Positions 1-8,584 of a DNA stretch of 64,000 nucleotides are shown here, in pieces. Each line of letters opens with the position of its first letter. The stretch's first letter is position 1. The notes under the pieces are model-generated. The model did not search any database, was not told where the DNA came from, and saw only the letters and a list, made by a program, of their open reading frames with translations. This DNA is from Brevibacillus_D fluminis_A (GTDB lineage: Bacteria > Bacillota > Bacilli > Brevibacillales > Brevibacillaceae): positions 5,140,001 through 5,204,000 of the forward strand of contig NZ_CM125436.1 of assembly GCF_052072235.1 (NCBI RefSeq). The letters run 5' to 3'. Position numbers and translations under genes: made by a program.

Positions 1-10
1 GATCGACCAT
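1..10 (-). CDS. Possible 5' end of a minus-strand gene leaving the window
   Basis: An ATG on the minus strand at position 10 is preceded by AAGGAG about 11 bases upstream (near positions 22-27). Only three codons lie inside the window, so no function can be suggested. The call rests on the start and ribosome-binding-site arrangement alone. Confidence 0.25.
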
Positions 11-492
11 GTTTTCAAACACTCCTTCTTCTGCCGTTCGCTATCTTTCATGTTACCATACGCGAGCCTTGTGTTTTTCGCAAAGTGCGGTTTGCAATGT
101 CAATCTGGGTGAGGACCACCGGTTTTGCAGCGACAGCCGGGCAAAAGGCTTTCCGATCTTCTCGGGGAGCAACTGGCATTTCGCAGCCATCTGGCGGAAA
201 AACGCTGCGGGACAAACGCGCCAAAATGGCACCGCATCCGGCCGATCTCACATCATTCATCAACGGCTCGAAAAAATAAGTGCGTACAAACGTTCTCTTT
301 TTTCCTCTTTTCATGCTATCATAGTCAAGATCGTTTTTAAGAAAAACTTCTTTCAGAAGCCCTTTCAAGAAGCAGGTCCTTCAATCTGTGGAAGTTTTTC
401 TTCCGCTCCAGAATTTATAAGCGCAAGCACTTATAAATTCTTATCTGTACAAGCGAAAAGCGCGATGAATCCGTTCGGAAGGAGGAACACAT
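11..492. other. Intergenic stretch without a supported gene
   Basis: Several short overlapping reading frames cross this stretch on both strands. None has a good ribosome binding site, recognisable domain or convincing composition. It probably holds the divergent promoters for the gene starting at 493 and for a minus-strand gene leaving the left edge. A GGAGG at 480-485 belongs to the gene at 493. Confidence 0.4.
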
Positions 493-1335
493 GTGAACAA
501 ATCCGGTCATTTGGCGCTTGGGGTCGCATTGGGCAGCGCCTATCTCAGCCTGGCCCCGCTTGCTTCGACGCTTACTTTGGCGGGCTTTGGCATCGGCGTC
601 GCGGCGGTTGGAATCGGCTCGCTCGCACCCGACATCGATCACAAAACGTCGACCGCGAGCAAAGTGATCAGTCCCTTTTCGCCCCAAACAAGGCGGTCGC
701 TCAAATCAGCCGCAGGCGTGCTCGCGCTGATCGGCGCTTTGCTGCTGGCCGTCTTTTTGAATCGGCGCTTCGGGATCGGCATCCCGTTTGAACAAGCCGT
801 GATCTCGCTGCCGGATGGACTGATCGGCAGCTTTCCTTTTTGGCTTGCGGCAAGTGTGTTTTGCCTCTTGCTGACCAAGATCAGAGATTTGGTGCTGTTT
901 GGTGTCGGCGCTTTTGTCCTGTACGCCTGGTATGCCTATCAACTGCATTGGTTTTTCGCCTTTTTGGGCGGGGCGCTGTTTATTTTGCCGCTGGTCCGGC
1001 ATCGCGGGGTCATTCACACGCCTGAATTCGCCATCTGCCTGACGCTCGGCCTTTGGTCGGTCGCATCCGGCGGTTCGGCATTCGTCTATGCCAGCGCGCT
1101 CGGTTTCATCATCGGCTGGTGGTCACATCTGGTCGGCGATTTGTTCGGCCAGGAAGGCATTCACTCGCTGGTGGTCCCGCGCCTGCGCGTCGCCCTTCAC
1201 CTGTTTCGCAACGGCGGTCCTATGGAAAAGCTCATCACGCGCTTTTGCTGGGTATGCAGCACAGCGATCTGGGTGATATATGTGGTGATGAAATCGCAAT
1301 GGGTGATTCACGCGGTCTGGCAGCTCGTCCGCTAA
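493..1335 (+). CDS. YdjM-like membrane-bound metal-dependent hydrolase family protein
   Basis: A 280-residue integral membrane protein of the YdjM / LexA-regulated membrane hydrolase family (DUF457-like). The family signature is visible as an N-terminal NKSGH segment, an acidic-histidine motif LAPDIDH near residue 50, a second RHRGVIHTPE motif near residue 175 and a WWSHLVGDL motif near residue 215. Between them are several hydrophobic segments. Members have a phospholipase-C/metallo-hydrolase-like arrangement of H and D residues, but their substrate is unknown. The start is a GTG preceded by GGAGG with 7-8 bases of spacing. The gene is monocistronic and followed by a strong hairpin. Family assignment is fairly safe; biochemical role is not. 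Confidence 0.85.
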   Translation: MNKSGHLALGVALGSAYLSLAPLASTLTLAGFGIGVAAVGIGSLAPDIDHKTSTASKVISPFSPQTRRSLKSAAGVLALIGALLLAVFLNRRFGIGIPFEQAVISLPDGLIGSFPFWLAASVFCLLLTKIRDLVLFGVGAFVLYAWYAYQLHWFFAFLGGALFILPLVRHRGVIHTPEFAICLTLGLWSVASGGSAFVYASALGFIIGWWSHLVGDLFGQEGIHSLVVPRLRVALHLFRNGGPMEKLITRFCWVCSTAIWVIYVVMKSQWVIHAVWQLVR

Positions 1336-1350
1336 ATCCGCTCAAAAAGA

Positions 1351-1410
1351 AAAAGCATTGCCGCAAGCGAATCCATTTCATCGGATTGCCCATGCAGCAA
1401 TGCTTTTTCG
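1351..1410 (+). terminator. Rho-independent terminator after the YdjM-like gene
   Basis: The arm AAAAGCATTGC (1351-1361) pairs perfectly with GCAATGCTTTT (1397-1407). An inner AATCC/GGATT stem extends the hairpin and a T-run follows on the plus strand. It may also stop minus-strand reading from the opp remnant. Confidence 0.8.
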
Positions 1411-1422
1411 CATGTTCTGTGT

Positions 1423-1563
1423 TTACTGTTCGCCGCGATACAGCTTGAAGCCCACGTCATCCACGGCTTTGACCTGTTGGCTGGAACGCCCGAACAGATT
1501 GCGTTTTACCGGAAAATATTTTTTGATATGCTGCACGTCCAGCAAAACCTCATTTCGCGCCAT
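1423..1563 (-). pseudogene. oppF/dppF N-terminal remnant (oligopeptide ABC ATPase)
   Basis: About 46 codons of the start of an OppF/DppF-type ATPase: an ATG at 1563, a segment reading LLDVQHIKKYFPVKR, then VKAVDDVGFKLYRGE and an immediate stop. In intact homologues this point runs directly into the Walker A region, so more than 250 residues are missing. Its start overlaps the end of the preceding oppD remnant by 14 bases, as in living opp operons. This shows it is a relic of a translationally coupled pair. Confidence 0.8.
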
Positions 1564-2256
1564 CGGTGCCTGCCACCTCCTTCGTCTCCTGGATGCCAAG
1601 CCAGCGGCGTGTATCGTGATCGGTGCCAGCCTCCGCAAAGCGCGGCAGCTCCTGGCGGCATTTCTCCATCACATGCGGGCAGCGATCCGCAAACGGGCAC
1701 CCTGGCAGCGGAATCAGCAAATTGGGCGGCGTTCCCTCGATCGGCGTCAGCCGCTCCTTCTCGCTGCCGTTTGCTTTCGGCAGCAATTTCAGCAAGCCTT
1801 GCGTGTAGGGATGCTGCGGGCGATAAAAAATGTCATCGACCGGTCCTTTTTCCATCACCATGCCGCCGTACATCACGATCACGCGGCTGCAAATTTGCGC
1901 GACCACGCCCAAATCGTGCGTGATCAGCATGATCGCCGTGTTCGTCTTGGCGCTCAGCTCTTTCATCAGATCGAGGATTTGCGCCTGGATCGTCACATCG
2001 AGTGCGGTCGTCGGCTCGCCTGCGATCAACAGCTCCGGTTCACAGGAAAGCGCCATGGCGATCAGCGCCCGCTGCCGCAATCAGCCGCAAAATCGATTTG
2101 GCCATCACGCTTTTGCCGCTGCCCGATTCGCCGACGATTCCGACGATTTCAACCCTTTTTGATGGCAAAGGAAACCCCGCGCACCGACTGCACCTGTCCC
2201 GCCCGGGTAAAGAAAGACGTTTTCAAGTCGGTGACTTCTACGATCGTTTCGTTCAT
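1550..2256 (-). pseudogene. oppD/dppD pseudogene with frameshift and internal deletion
   Basis: The start (ATG at 2256, reading MNETIVEVTDLKTSF) and Walker A region (GESGSGKS) of an OppD-type ATPase are readable, but an extra base after the IKKG codons shifts the frame at about 2154. Soon after LRLI the sequence jumps straight to RQRALIAMALS, which normally follows the LSGGM signature. Roughly 90 residues, including the Q-loop, are therefore gone. The C-terminal half is intact: AGEPTTALDVT (Walker B, with G in place of the usual D), the THDLGVV switch, and the oligopeptide-family C-terminal GCPFADRCP motif. Such a protein could not work as an ATPase. This is a decaying remnant. Confidence 0.88.
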
Positions 2257-2302
2257 GCGTTTCACTCCCAGCTTGTTGGAATCCCGTGTGGCATTCGTTG
2301 CG

Positions 2303-2383
2303 TTAACGCTCGTTCACCTTCGGGTCAAAGGCGACGCGGAACACATCGCCGAGCACATTGAAGCAGAGCACCGTCAGTTTTTT
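2303..2383 (-). pseudogene. oppC/dppC C-terminal remnant (ABC permease)
   Basis: The last 25 or so codons read LTVLCFNVLGDVFRVAFDPK and then a short tail to a stop at 2303. This matches the characteristic C-terminus of OppC/DppC permeases (FNxLGDxLRDAxDPK). The frame upstream runs into structured repeat copy A, so the rest of the permease has been lost. It lies just upstream of the oppD remnant, in the usual operon order C-D-F. Confidence 0.6.
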
Positions 2384-2403
2384 GTGAAGGCTGCTGCGGA
2401 AGT

Positions 2404-2625
2404 GGGGGCTTCGCGGAAAAAAGCGGTGCTCCGCTCTGACGATGCCTGCTGGGGGTCGTGGTGAACGGCTCCGGCGAAAAAAACGGAAACTGCGCCCCAA
2501 AGCCACACGCTGCGCGGCGGGAGCATTTCAAAGATGCTATGTGGCGCAAAAACGTTTCCGCTTTTTTCGCCAGAGCCTAGCGGGCATCGCCAAGGCTGCG
2601 CTCCGCTTTTTTCCGCGAAGCCCTG
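2404..2625 (+). repeat. Long-stem structured dispersed repeat, copy A
   Basis: About 220 bases that fold on themselves as nested stems. The outer arms 2406-2426 and 2603-2623 are perfect 21-base inverted repeats. A second stem pairs 2441-2450 with 2579-2588. A third pairs 2467-2490 with 2554-2577 (22 of 24 positions). The interior holds a conserved core GCGCCCCAAAGCCACACG (from 2492) closed by GTGGCGC (2541-2547). Two further copies are at 46.6 and 63.8 kb; the core is nearly identical in all three while the arms differ in sequence but remain self-complementary. Short ORFs reading through it are by-products. It abuts the oppC remnant. Confidence 0.8.
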
Positions 2626-2823
2626 GGCTGCACAGCAGTCGGGGGATTGGGATTTAGGGTGAAAAAAGAAAAAAAAAAGAAACGGAAATTAGTTAGGTGA
2701 TTTTTTACATTTTTGTTTTATGCAAATAAATAAATCCGATGAATTTACTTTAATTTCTCGTAAGAATGGGACAAAATTGCTTGGTCTTTCCGCTTGAAAA
2801 AAACTGCCCCGCCCGCTTACTCG

Positions 2824-2832
2824 TGATACAAT
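2824..2832 (+). promoter_or_regulatory. Extended -10 promoter for the coiled-coil gene
   Basis: TGATACAAT gives a TGn extension plus TACAAT at 2827-2832, with an expected start of transcription near 2839, just ahead of the ribosome binding site. No well-spaced -35 was found, as is tolerable for extended -10 promoters. Confidence 0.4.
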
Positions 2833-2856
2833 GATCGGTAAGTGAGGTGTGCGGCA

Positions 2857-3696
2857 ATGGAAAAGGATCTTATGAATGAAGTGTTGTTAGAATTGAGAGC
2901 AATCCGAACGGATGTAAGTGACTTGAAGGCTGGACAGGAACGTTTGGAAACAAGGGTCGGTACTATAGAGACAAGGCTGGGAAACTTGGAAACAGGGCAA
3001 AGCCGGTTGGAGGCTCGACAAGAAAACCTTGAATCCGGACTGGGACGTTTGGAAACCCGGCAAGGCAACCTTGAAGCCGGACTAGGACGATTGGAAGCCC
3101 GACAAGGCAACCTTGAAGCCGCTCAGAGCCGATTGGAAGCCCGACAGGAAAACCTCGAAGCCGGACTGGGACGTTTGGAAGCCCGACAAGGCAACCTTGA
3201 AGCCGCTCAGAGCCGATTGGAAGCCCGACAAGGCAACCTCGAAGCTGCTCAGAGCCGATTGGAAGCCCGACAGGAAAGCCTCGAAGCCGGACTGGGACGT
3301 TTGGAAGCCCGACAAGGCAACCTCGAAGCTGCTCAGAGCCGATTGGAAGCGCGGCAGGAAAACCTTGAAGCCGGACTGGGACGTTTGGAAGCCCGACAAG
3401 GCAACCTCGAAGCCGGACAGGAACGTTTGGAAGCCCGACAAGGCAACCTTGAAGCCGCTCAGAGCCGATTGGAGGCACTGCAAGTAAATCAGGATGCCAG
3501 ACTCGAACGACTTGAAAAAGGTCAGGCGTCCATTCTGGATGCCATTGAACGTTTGGAAGCTAGTCAACCAAAAGACATTCTTGCCATCTTGGAGCGGATC
3601 GATAAAAAAATCGACCGGCAAGACGATGAAATAGCTGTTCTCAATAAGCGCGTTTTCAAGATCGAAACCGAGTTGGAGCGGTTGGGCCGACAATAA
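2857..3696 (+). CDS. Heptad-repeat coiled-coil protein
   Basis: A 279-residue, highly charged protein without signal peptide or membrane segment. After about 25 N-terminal residues nearly the whole chain is built of seven-residue units such as LEARQGN, LEAAQSR, LEAGLGR and LEARQEN. Leucine sits regularly at one heptad position and is followed by Glu. A long parallel coiled coil is expected, ending in a different C-terminal segment around DILAILERIDKKI. The chosen ATG (2857) has GAGGTG seven bases upstream; an in-frame GTG at 2842 is too close to the promoter. Function is unknown; similar proteins act as scaffolds or spacer rods. It is monocistronic, with a hairpin after it. Confidence 0.75.
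   Translation: MEKDLMNEVLLELRAIRTDVSDLKAGQERLETRVGTIETRLGNLETGQSRLEARQENLESGLGRLETRQGNLEAGLGRLEARQGNLEAAQSRLEARQENLEAGLGRLEARQGNLEAAQSRLEARQGNLEAAQSRLEARQESLEAGLGRLEARQGNLEAAQSRLEARQENLEAGLGRLEARQGNLEAGQERLEARQGNLEAAQSRLEALQVNQDARLERLEKGQASILDAIERLEASQPKDILAILERIDKKIDRQDDEIAVLNKRVFKIETELERLGRQ
2986..3480 (+). repeat. In-gene tandem repeats of 21/42 bases
   Basis: Coding repeats for heptads, organised in 42-base pairs (for example LEARQGN followed by LEAAQSR). Adjacent copies differ by only a few bases, including synonymous changes. Near-identity at DNA level makes copy-number change by slippage or recombination likely. Confidence 0.75.
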
Positions 3697-3723
3697 ATAG
3701 AGTTGTTGATTTCATTTCGTACA

Positions 3724-3760
3724 AAAAAGGTTAGAGGCCGTATTGGTCCCTAACCTTTTT
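3724..3760. terminator. Bidirectional terminator between convergent genes
   Basis: AAAAAGGTTAG and CTAACCTTTTT pair around a short loop, with T-runs on both strands. It serves the coiled-coil gene on the plus strand and the end of the long VWA operon on the minus strand. Confidence 0.8.
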
Positions 3761-3791
3761 CCTTACTATCGTCCCACACCATCTTGTTCCG

Positions 3792-6716
3792 CTACTTCTG
3801 CTTGCGCTGTTTCGCAGCCAGCAACCGGTTGAACGCTTCACCCGCCTGCCCCTGCGAGGCGCCCTGTTGCGGCTTGCGGTCGCTGGACGCCGTCGGTTGT
3901 TTTGCAGCAGATGCAGGCGCAGCTTCTTTTGGCGCTGCCGAAGCTGCTTGCCGCGCCCCCTCCTGCTGCTTGCGCATGCCTGCCAGCGCTGCGCCTCTTC
4001 CTGCTGTCGTCTTCGGCTCTGCGGCAGCAGCGGCGGCCCGTCCTCCCACCTGCTCGTCCCGCGTTCGCCGCTTCACCCCGCCCAGACGTTCCAGGACGGC
4101 GCCTCCTTCCGTAACAGGAGGTGCCGCGGCAACCTCTGTCTGGCGCAATCGGAGCAATCCGGCCAAACGCTGCCAGAATCGATCCGGCAGCTGCAAACGG
4201 CGTCCTGCTACATCCACCGGCCACAGCAACGCAGCGAGCATCAGCAGCCATTCCGTAATCGGTTGTTTTTCCCACTTGGCCGGAAGCTTGCCAGCAAACA
4301 CATCCCGAGGATCGCCGATCAAGGTTCCGCCGGTTGCCGCAAGCCATTCCTTCAGCCGCTGCCCGCCGTCCTGCGGCAGACCGAACTCCGGCGAATAGGA
4401 GACGGTCAGTCCGGTCGTCTGGCTGGCGATCGCCTTTCCGCTGCTTTTTTCCACGATCTGAATGAGATAGCTGCCCGGATCGCCAATCTCAAAGCTTCCT
4501 TGCAGCTCATTCGGCCCTGTCGGCTGCACGCGGATGGCTTGCCGCTTCATTTGCGCGTCAAGCACCACCGCTTCCAGCTCTTGCGGCAATGGCGCGCCTT
4601 TTGGCAGCGTAACGGTCAGCTTGCCCGTCGTCCCGTCCAGCTGTGTCTCAGTCCGCCATTGCCCTTCGTTGATTTGCGGCAGCGTCCAGGCGACGATCTC
4701 GTTCCACAGGCGGCTGTTGCCCGCCCAGTTCACCCAATCGGGCGCCCATTTGCCATCAAGGTCGCTCGTCCAGGCGACAGCGCGGCCCAATCCATACTGC
4801 CAGCGTGCCAGAATTGGGTCGTCGTCTTGGCTCACCAGCGCTTGTTCTGCTGTCTGCTTCGCTGTCGTCGCTACATAGGCGCGCAGCGGCGGCAGCCCTT
4901 GGCGCAGCGGCGCCCAGTCGCTCGCTCCGGCGAGCGCGGGCACCTGCGGCTGCTCCACGATAAAGGTGCGGCTGGCCAACGCCGTCTCTTTGCTGAAAAT
5001 CTTCGGAATGGAAGCTGGATCGGTCGACAAATAATAGCGCCCTTTCCCCCACTGTGCGATATCTTCCAAAAGCGTCGTATCCGCATCGTCCCCGACCGCA
5101 ACCGTCGTCACGGTGATATTTTCCCCTGTCATCTGCTGAAGCAGGCCCACATAGTCGTCATCCCGGCCGGATTGGCCGTCTGTCAAAAGGATGATATGTT
5201 TTCGCTGCGCCTTCATTTTCTTGATCTCATCGTACGCCATCTGCAATGCGGGGAAAATGTCCGTCCCGCCATCGGCATAAATGCTCCCGATCTTTTGGCG
5301 AATGGCTTGCGTGTCCTTGACTTGCTGCGGCTCGACGACGGTCCACGGCGACCCGTCGAACGCGATCACGCCGATCTGGTCCTTTTCGGTCAGCATCTCG
5401 GTCGCACGGATCGCCGCCTCTTTCGCCAGCTCCATCTTGTCCGCGCCCCGGCCGTCGCCGGACATGCTGCCTGACTTGTCGATCACCAGCTCCAGTCCGA
5501 GGGAAGGCTGCTGCTCTTTGCCGCGCAAATCCATGTACACCGGCAGCGCCTCTTCAATCGGCGTGTGAAACCAGCCGCCCATGCCAAATGAGTCCTGTCC
5601 GCCTGTCATGATCAGGCCAAGTCCCAGATCGCGGACAGCGGTGCGAATGCGCTCCATGTCGTCATCGCCGATCTTGGTCGCATCCACATTGGCGAGCACG
5701 ACTCCGGCATACTGCTTGTAATCGTCCAGCTCCTTTGGCAGCAAGGCCGGATCTTTCACGACTGCCTGAATGCTTCCGGCCTGCAAGGCATTGACCAGAT
5801 TACGTGCGGCCCCAGGCTGCCCTTCGACGATCAAAAGGGATGGAGAGCCCGCGACCTGCGAAAATGCGTGCGCCTGGTTGTTGACTTTCAGCGTATCCCG
5901 CTCGGCCTCGATTTCCACCCGATAGCGGTGAAAGCCTTTGTCGACCGCTTTTTGCGCAAAAACAAAGCGGTTTTTGCCTTTTTCCACCTGCACCGTTTGT
6001 TTGCCCGCTTCGCGGTTTCCCTCGTACAGGCGCAGGGTCGCCTTGGTCGCCACAGTGCTGTCGACATCCACCTTGATCGGGAACTCCTCCCCGGCATACA
6101 GGCGGTCCGGCACCTGTACGGACGAGACCAGCACCTCATCGCCCTGCGGCTGCTGCAAAAGCACCGCTTCCCACGCGATGCCACGCTCCGCCGCAAGCTT
6201 GGCTTCTTTCTCCACATCGCCGCCGGTAGCCAGCCCATCGGTCACCAGCACAATTTTGCCCCGTGCCTGGCTTGGAATCATCCCCGCTGCCAGCCGAATG
6301 CCATCTGCCAGATTGGTGGCATTGCGATTGACCTGCACGCCGAGCGCCTGCAGCTCATCTTTTGTCGTGAGCGGCTGGTCGACCGCCGCATCGCCACCTA
6401 CTGCCACGACGCCATACAGATCCTCGCTTCGCTTTTGCTTGACGGCCTCGGCCAAAAACGCGGTGGCGCGGCTGTCATCCTTCATCGAAGCCGAGCGGTC
6501 GATGACGAACACCACCGTTTCCGCCTTTACCGGATGGACGAGCTGCGTACCTGCCACCGCCAGTATCAGCAGGCAAAACATCGCGGTACGCACGCACGCG
6601 ATCCAGATCCGCCTTGCCTGCGCCATCCGCTTCTGCTGCCGCCACCAGTGATAGACCATGTACAGCGCAGGCAACAGCAGCAGTAAAAGATACGGTTGTT
6701 GAAAGCTAATACCCAC
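3792..6716 (-). CDS. Membrane protein with two VWA domains and a GATase-like domain
   Basis: A 974-residue protein. Two membrane segments lie in the first 60 residues. The first von Willebrand A domain begins at VFVIDRSASM (a MIDAS DxSxS motif). A glutamine-amidotransferase-like segment follows (around YAGVVLANVDATKI). The second VWA domain has ELVIDKSGSMSG and LLTDGQSGRDD. The C-terminus after a membrane segment is Ala/Gln-rich and low in complexity. It is the last gene of the MoxR/VWA operon. Its GTG start at 6716 lies inside the previous gene (11-base overlap) behind a GGAGGG. Such proteins are thought to sense or scaffold through metal-dependent VWA adhesion, often as MoxR chaperone clients. 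The specific role is unknown. Confidence 0.85.
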   Translation of the reverse strand: MGISFQQPYLLLLLLPALYMVYHWWRQQKRMAQARRIWIACVRTAMFCLLILAVAGTQLVHPVKAETVVFVIDRSASMKDDSRATAFLAEAVKQKRSEDLYGVVAVGGDAAVDQPLTTKDELQALGVQVNRNATNLADGIRLAAGMIPSQARGKIVLVTDGLATGGDVEKEAKLAAERGIAWEAVLLQQPQGDEVLVSSVQVPDRLYAGEEFPIKVDVDSTVATKATLRLYEGNREAGKQTVQVEKGKNRFVFAQKAVDKGFHRYRVEIEAERDTLKVNNQAHAFSQVAGSPSLLIVEGQPGAARNLVNALQAGSIQAVVKDPALLPKELDDYKQYAGVVLANVDATKIGDDDMERIRTAVRDLGLGLIMTGGQDSFGMGGWFHTPIEEALPVYMDLRGKEQQPSLGLELVIDKSGSMSGDGRGADKMELAKEAAIRATEMLTEKDQIGVIAFDGSPWTVVEPQQVKDTQAIRQKIGSIYADGGTDIFPALQMAYDEIKKMKAQRKHIILLTDGQSGRDDDYVGLLQQMTGENITVTTVAVGDDADTTLLEDIAQWGKGRYYLSTDPASIPKIFSKETALASRTFIVEQPQVPALAGASDWAPLRQGLPPLRAYVATTAKQTAEQALVSQDDDPILARWQYGLGRAVAWTSDLDGKWAPDWVNWAGNSRLWNEIVAWTLPQINEGQWRTETQLDGTTGKLTVTLPKGAPLPQELEAVVLDAQMKRQAIRVQPTGPNELQGSFEIGDPGSYLIQIVEKSSGKAIASQTTGLTVSYSPEFGLPQDGGQRLKEWLAATGGTLIGDPRDVFAGKLPAKWEKQPITEWLLMLAALLWPVDVAGRRLQLPDRFWQRLAGLLRLRQTEVAAAPPVTEGGAVLERLGGVKRRTRDEQVGGRAAAAAAEPKTTAGRGAALAGMRKQQEGARQAASAAPKEAAPASAAKQPTASSDRKPQQGASQGQAGEAFNRLLAAKQRKQK

Positions 6717-8565
6717 GCTGATACACCCTCCATTCCGCAAAAACCGCCAGCAACGCCAATGCCGCCAGCCAAGTAGCCAGCTCCCTGCTGCCAGCCGTCG
6801 TGGCGGCAGACTGTGCCGCATCGCCCTTTTGCCCGCCAGAGGCAGCGGAAGCCACACTCATCACCCGTGGAGTAATATCCGATTCTGCCAAGGCTGGACG
6901 CACGGAGAAATAGCGCCCCTGCCTGGCTCCACCCACTTCCTCTTCCAACCGGTACAGCCCCGCTTGCTGCGGCACTTGCAACAACCACGAGCTTCCTTCT
7001 GCCGCGATCTTCTCCTGGCTGCCATCCGGTAATACGAGCGTCCGCGAAGATGCGCCCGGTGTCAGCGGGATCGTCACCGCTTCCCCCGGCTGGGCGCCGG
7101 TAATCGGCGACGACTGCTTTGGCAGCAGCCACGAAAGCGCGTTTTGCATAAAGATCGGAAACGCGGGGCGCAGCGGAAAATCGGAGTCATGCAGATCAAA
7201 GGAAACGATGACCGCACGCTGGTTGTTGATGGTTCCGCTGCGCACGAGGTCGATTTCGCCCGATTTCACCAGGCTGTGCATGCCCGGCATCTCGCCCAGT
7301 GCCGCAGCCTGCGCCACGTGCACATCTTTCCAGTCGACATACTTGAGGAGCGGTTCGTCTGGCGCTGCCTGTGCTTCATGCGTAAGCTCCCGCTCGCCGA
7401 GAACCGGCAGCCATGCCGTCTTGCGCTGCGGACCGATCAGCATGACGTTTCCCGGAGGCAGCACATCAGGCACCACCCGATCGAATATCCACAGATCGGC
7501 TGCCCCGTCCGCCTTGGTCGGCAGCTTGTCCATCGTCTCCACCGATAACAAGTTCCCTGTCTTCAGCACTTGGCTCAAAAAGCGGTTGCCCTCCGGTGAC
7601 ACCAGCACAGCTCTCGCCTTTTGCGCTGCAAACGGGACGCTCCATGCCTCATTGTCCTGCGCCAGGCCATCGCCATCCACGCTGATGACCGCGCGATACG
7701 CGGGGCCAGGCGGAAGGGAGTGGAACGGAAGCGAACGACTGTCGTTCGGCTCCACGCTGAAATCGCTTGTCTCGACCAGCTGGCCCTCCCCATCATAGAT
7801 GGTCGCCTTGCCCGTTTTGGCCTTCTTTCCATAGTTGTCGATGCGGAGCAGTCCGTCGGTTCCTTGTTCGCCGGGCTGCGTGACAAACGCCCCGATCGCG
7901 CTGTTTTCATCGGTGCGGCCCTCCTGTACAAAGCGAAACGAGCTGCCGGCTGTACCCGCATCCATTCCCGTGATCCGCTCGGACCCGCCGTCACCATACC
8001 AAATGATCCCGCTGCCCGCTTCGGTTGCCGCGATTGCCTGCGCCAGCGAAAGCGCCGCGCGCAAATCGGACGTGCCCAGCGTGGCTGCGAGCGAATCGAG
8101 CTTGCCCAGCAGCGCAGCCTTGTCGCTGCTTTTGGCTAGCAGAACCTGCGGCTCGCGGCCGGCCGCCAGCAAAGTCACCGTCTGCTTGGCACCCATAGTT
8201 TCAATCAGCTTTCTCGCTCCTGCCTTTGCTAGCTCGATCCGCGTCGCATCGCCTTCGCGAGTCAGCATGCTTGCCGACACATCGATGACCAGCACGGTAT
8301 GGTCGGTGACCGCCCCCTCAGCCGGAATCGCCGGCCGGATCAGCGCCAGCACCAGCAACAGCGCTGCCAAGAGCTGCAAAAAAAGCAGCAGGCTGCGTCG
8401 CAGCTTTTGCCACGGCCGCGTGACTTCCCAGTTTTGCAGCGTCTTTTGCCAGAGCAGCGTGCTCGACACTTCCTGATCCTCATACTTGCGCTTGAGCAGA
8501 TACAGGGCAAGAATCACCGGGATGATCGCCAAAAATCCCAGGTTGCCTAAAGCCATCCACTGCAT
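6706..8565 (-). CDS. BatA-like VWA domain membrane protein
   Basis: 619 residues. An N-terminal BatA-type segment with two membrane helices (around ALGNLGFLAIIPVILALYLL and the LLLFLQLLAALLLVLALI stretch) precedes a VWA domain with the MIDAS motif VIDVSASM. A long extracytoplasmic portion and a final helix near the C-terminus (ELATWLAALALLAVF) follow. This topology matches aerotolerance-type Bat proteins, which lie beside MoxR and DUF58 genes. It overlaps the next gene, so the two are translationally coupled. Confidence 0.85.
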   Translation of the reverse strand: MQWMALGNLGFLAIIPVILALYLLKRKYEDQEVSSTLLWQKTLQNWEVTRPWQKLRRSLLLFLQLLAALLLVLALIRPAIPAEGAVTDHTVLVIDVSASMLTREGDATRIELAKAGARKLIETMGAKQTVTLLAAGREPQVLLAKSSDKAALLGKLDSLAATLGTSDLRAALSLAQAIAATEAGSGIIWYGDGGSERITGMDAGTAGSSFRFVQEGRTDENSAIGAFVTQPGEQGTDGLLRIDNYGKKAKTGKATIYDGEGQLVETSDFSVEPNDSRSLPFHSLPPGPAYRAVISVDGDGLAQDNEAWSVPFAAQKARAVLVSPEGNRFLSQVLKTGNLLSVETMDKLPTKADGAADLWIFDRVVPDVLPPGNVMLIGPQRKTAWLPVLGERELTHEAQAAPDEPLLKYVDWKDVHVAQAAALGEMPGMHSLVKSGEIDLVRSGTINNQRAVIVSFDLHDSDFPLRPAFPIFMQNALSWLLPKQSSPITGAQPGEAVTIPLTPGASSRTLVLPDGSQEKIAAEGSSWLLQVPQQAGLYRLEEEVGGARQGRYFSVRPALAESDITPRVMSVASAASGGQKGDAAQSAATTAGSRELATWLAALALLAVFAEWRVYQRGY

Positions 8566-8584
8566 GATCGCCGCTTCCTCCCCT

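Noticed and set aside
48..368. Minus-strand ORF of 106 codons near the left edge
   Set aside because: No ribosome binding site at its start, no recognisable motif, and overlapping frames on the other strand are equally open.
2303..2657. Several short ORFs with a RRAACGFGA-type peptide
   Set aside because: They come from reading through structured repeat copy A; the same peptides appear at copies B and C only because the repeat's core is conserved.
2986..3480. Regular short direct repeats resembling a CRISPR array
   Set aside because: The repeats are contiguous, in one open reading frame and encode heptads. There are no unique spacers, leader or cas genes.
3867..5474. Long plus-strand ORF of 535 codons opposite the VWA gene
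   Set aside because: It lies entirely antisense to a gene with clear VWA motifs, has Arg/Leu-rich composition typical of an antisense frame in GC-rich DNA, and has no ribosome binding site.
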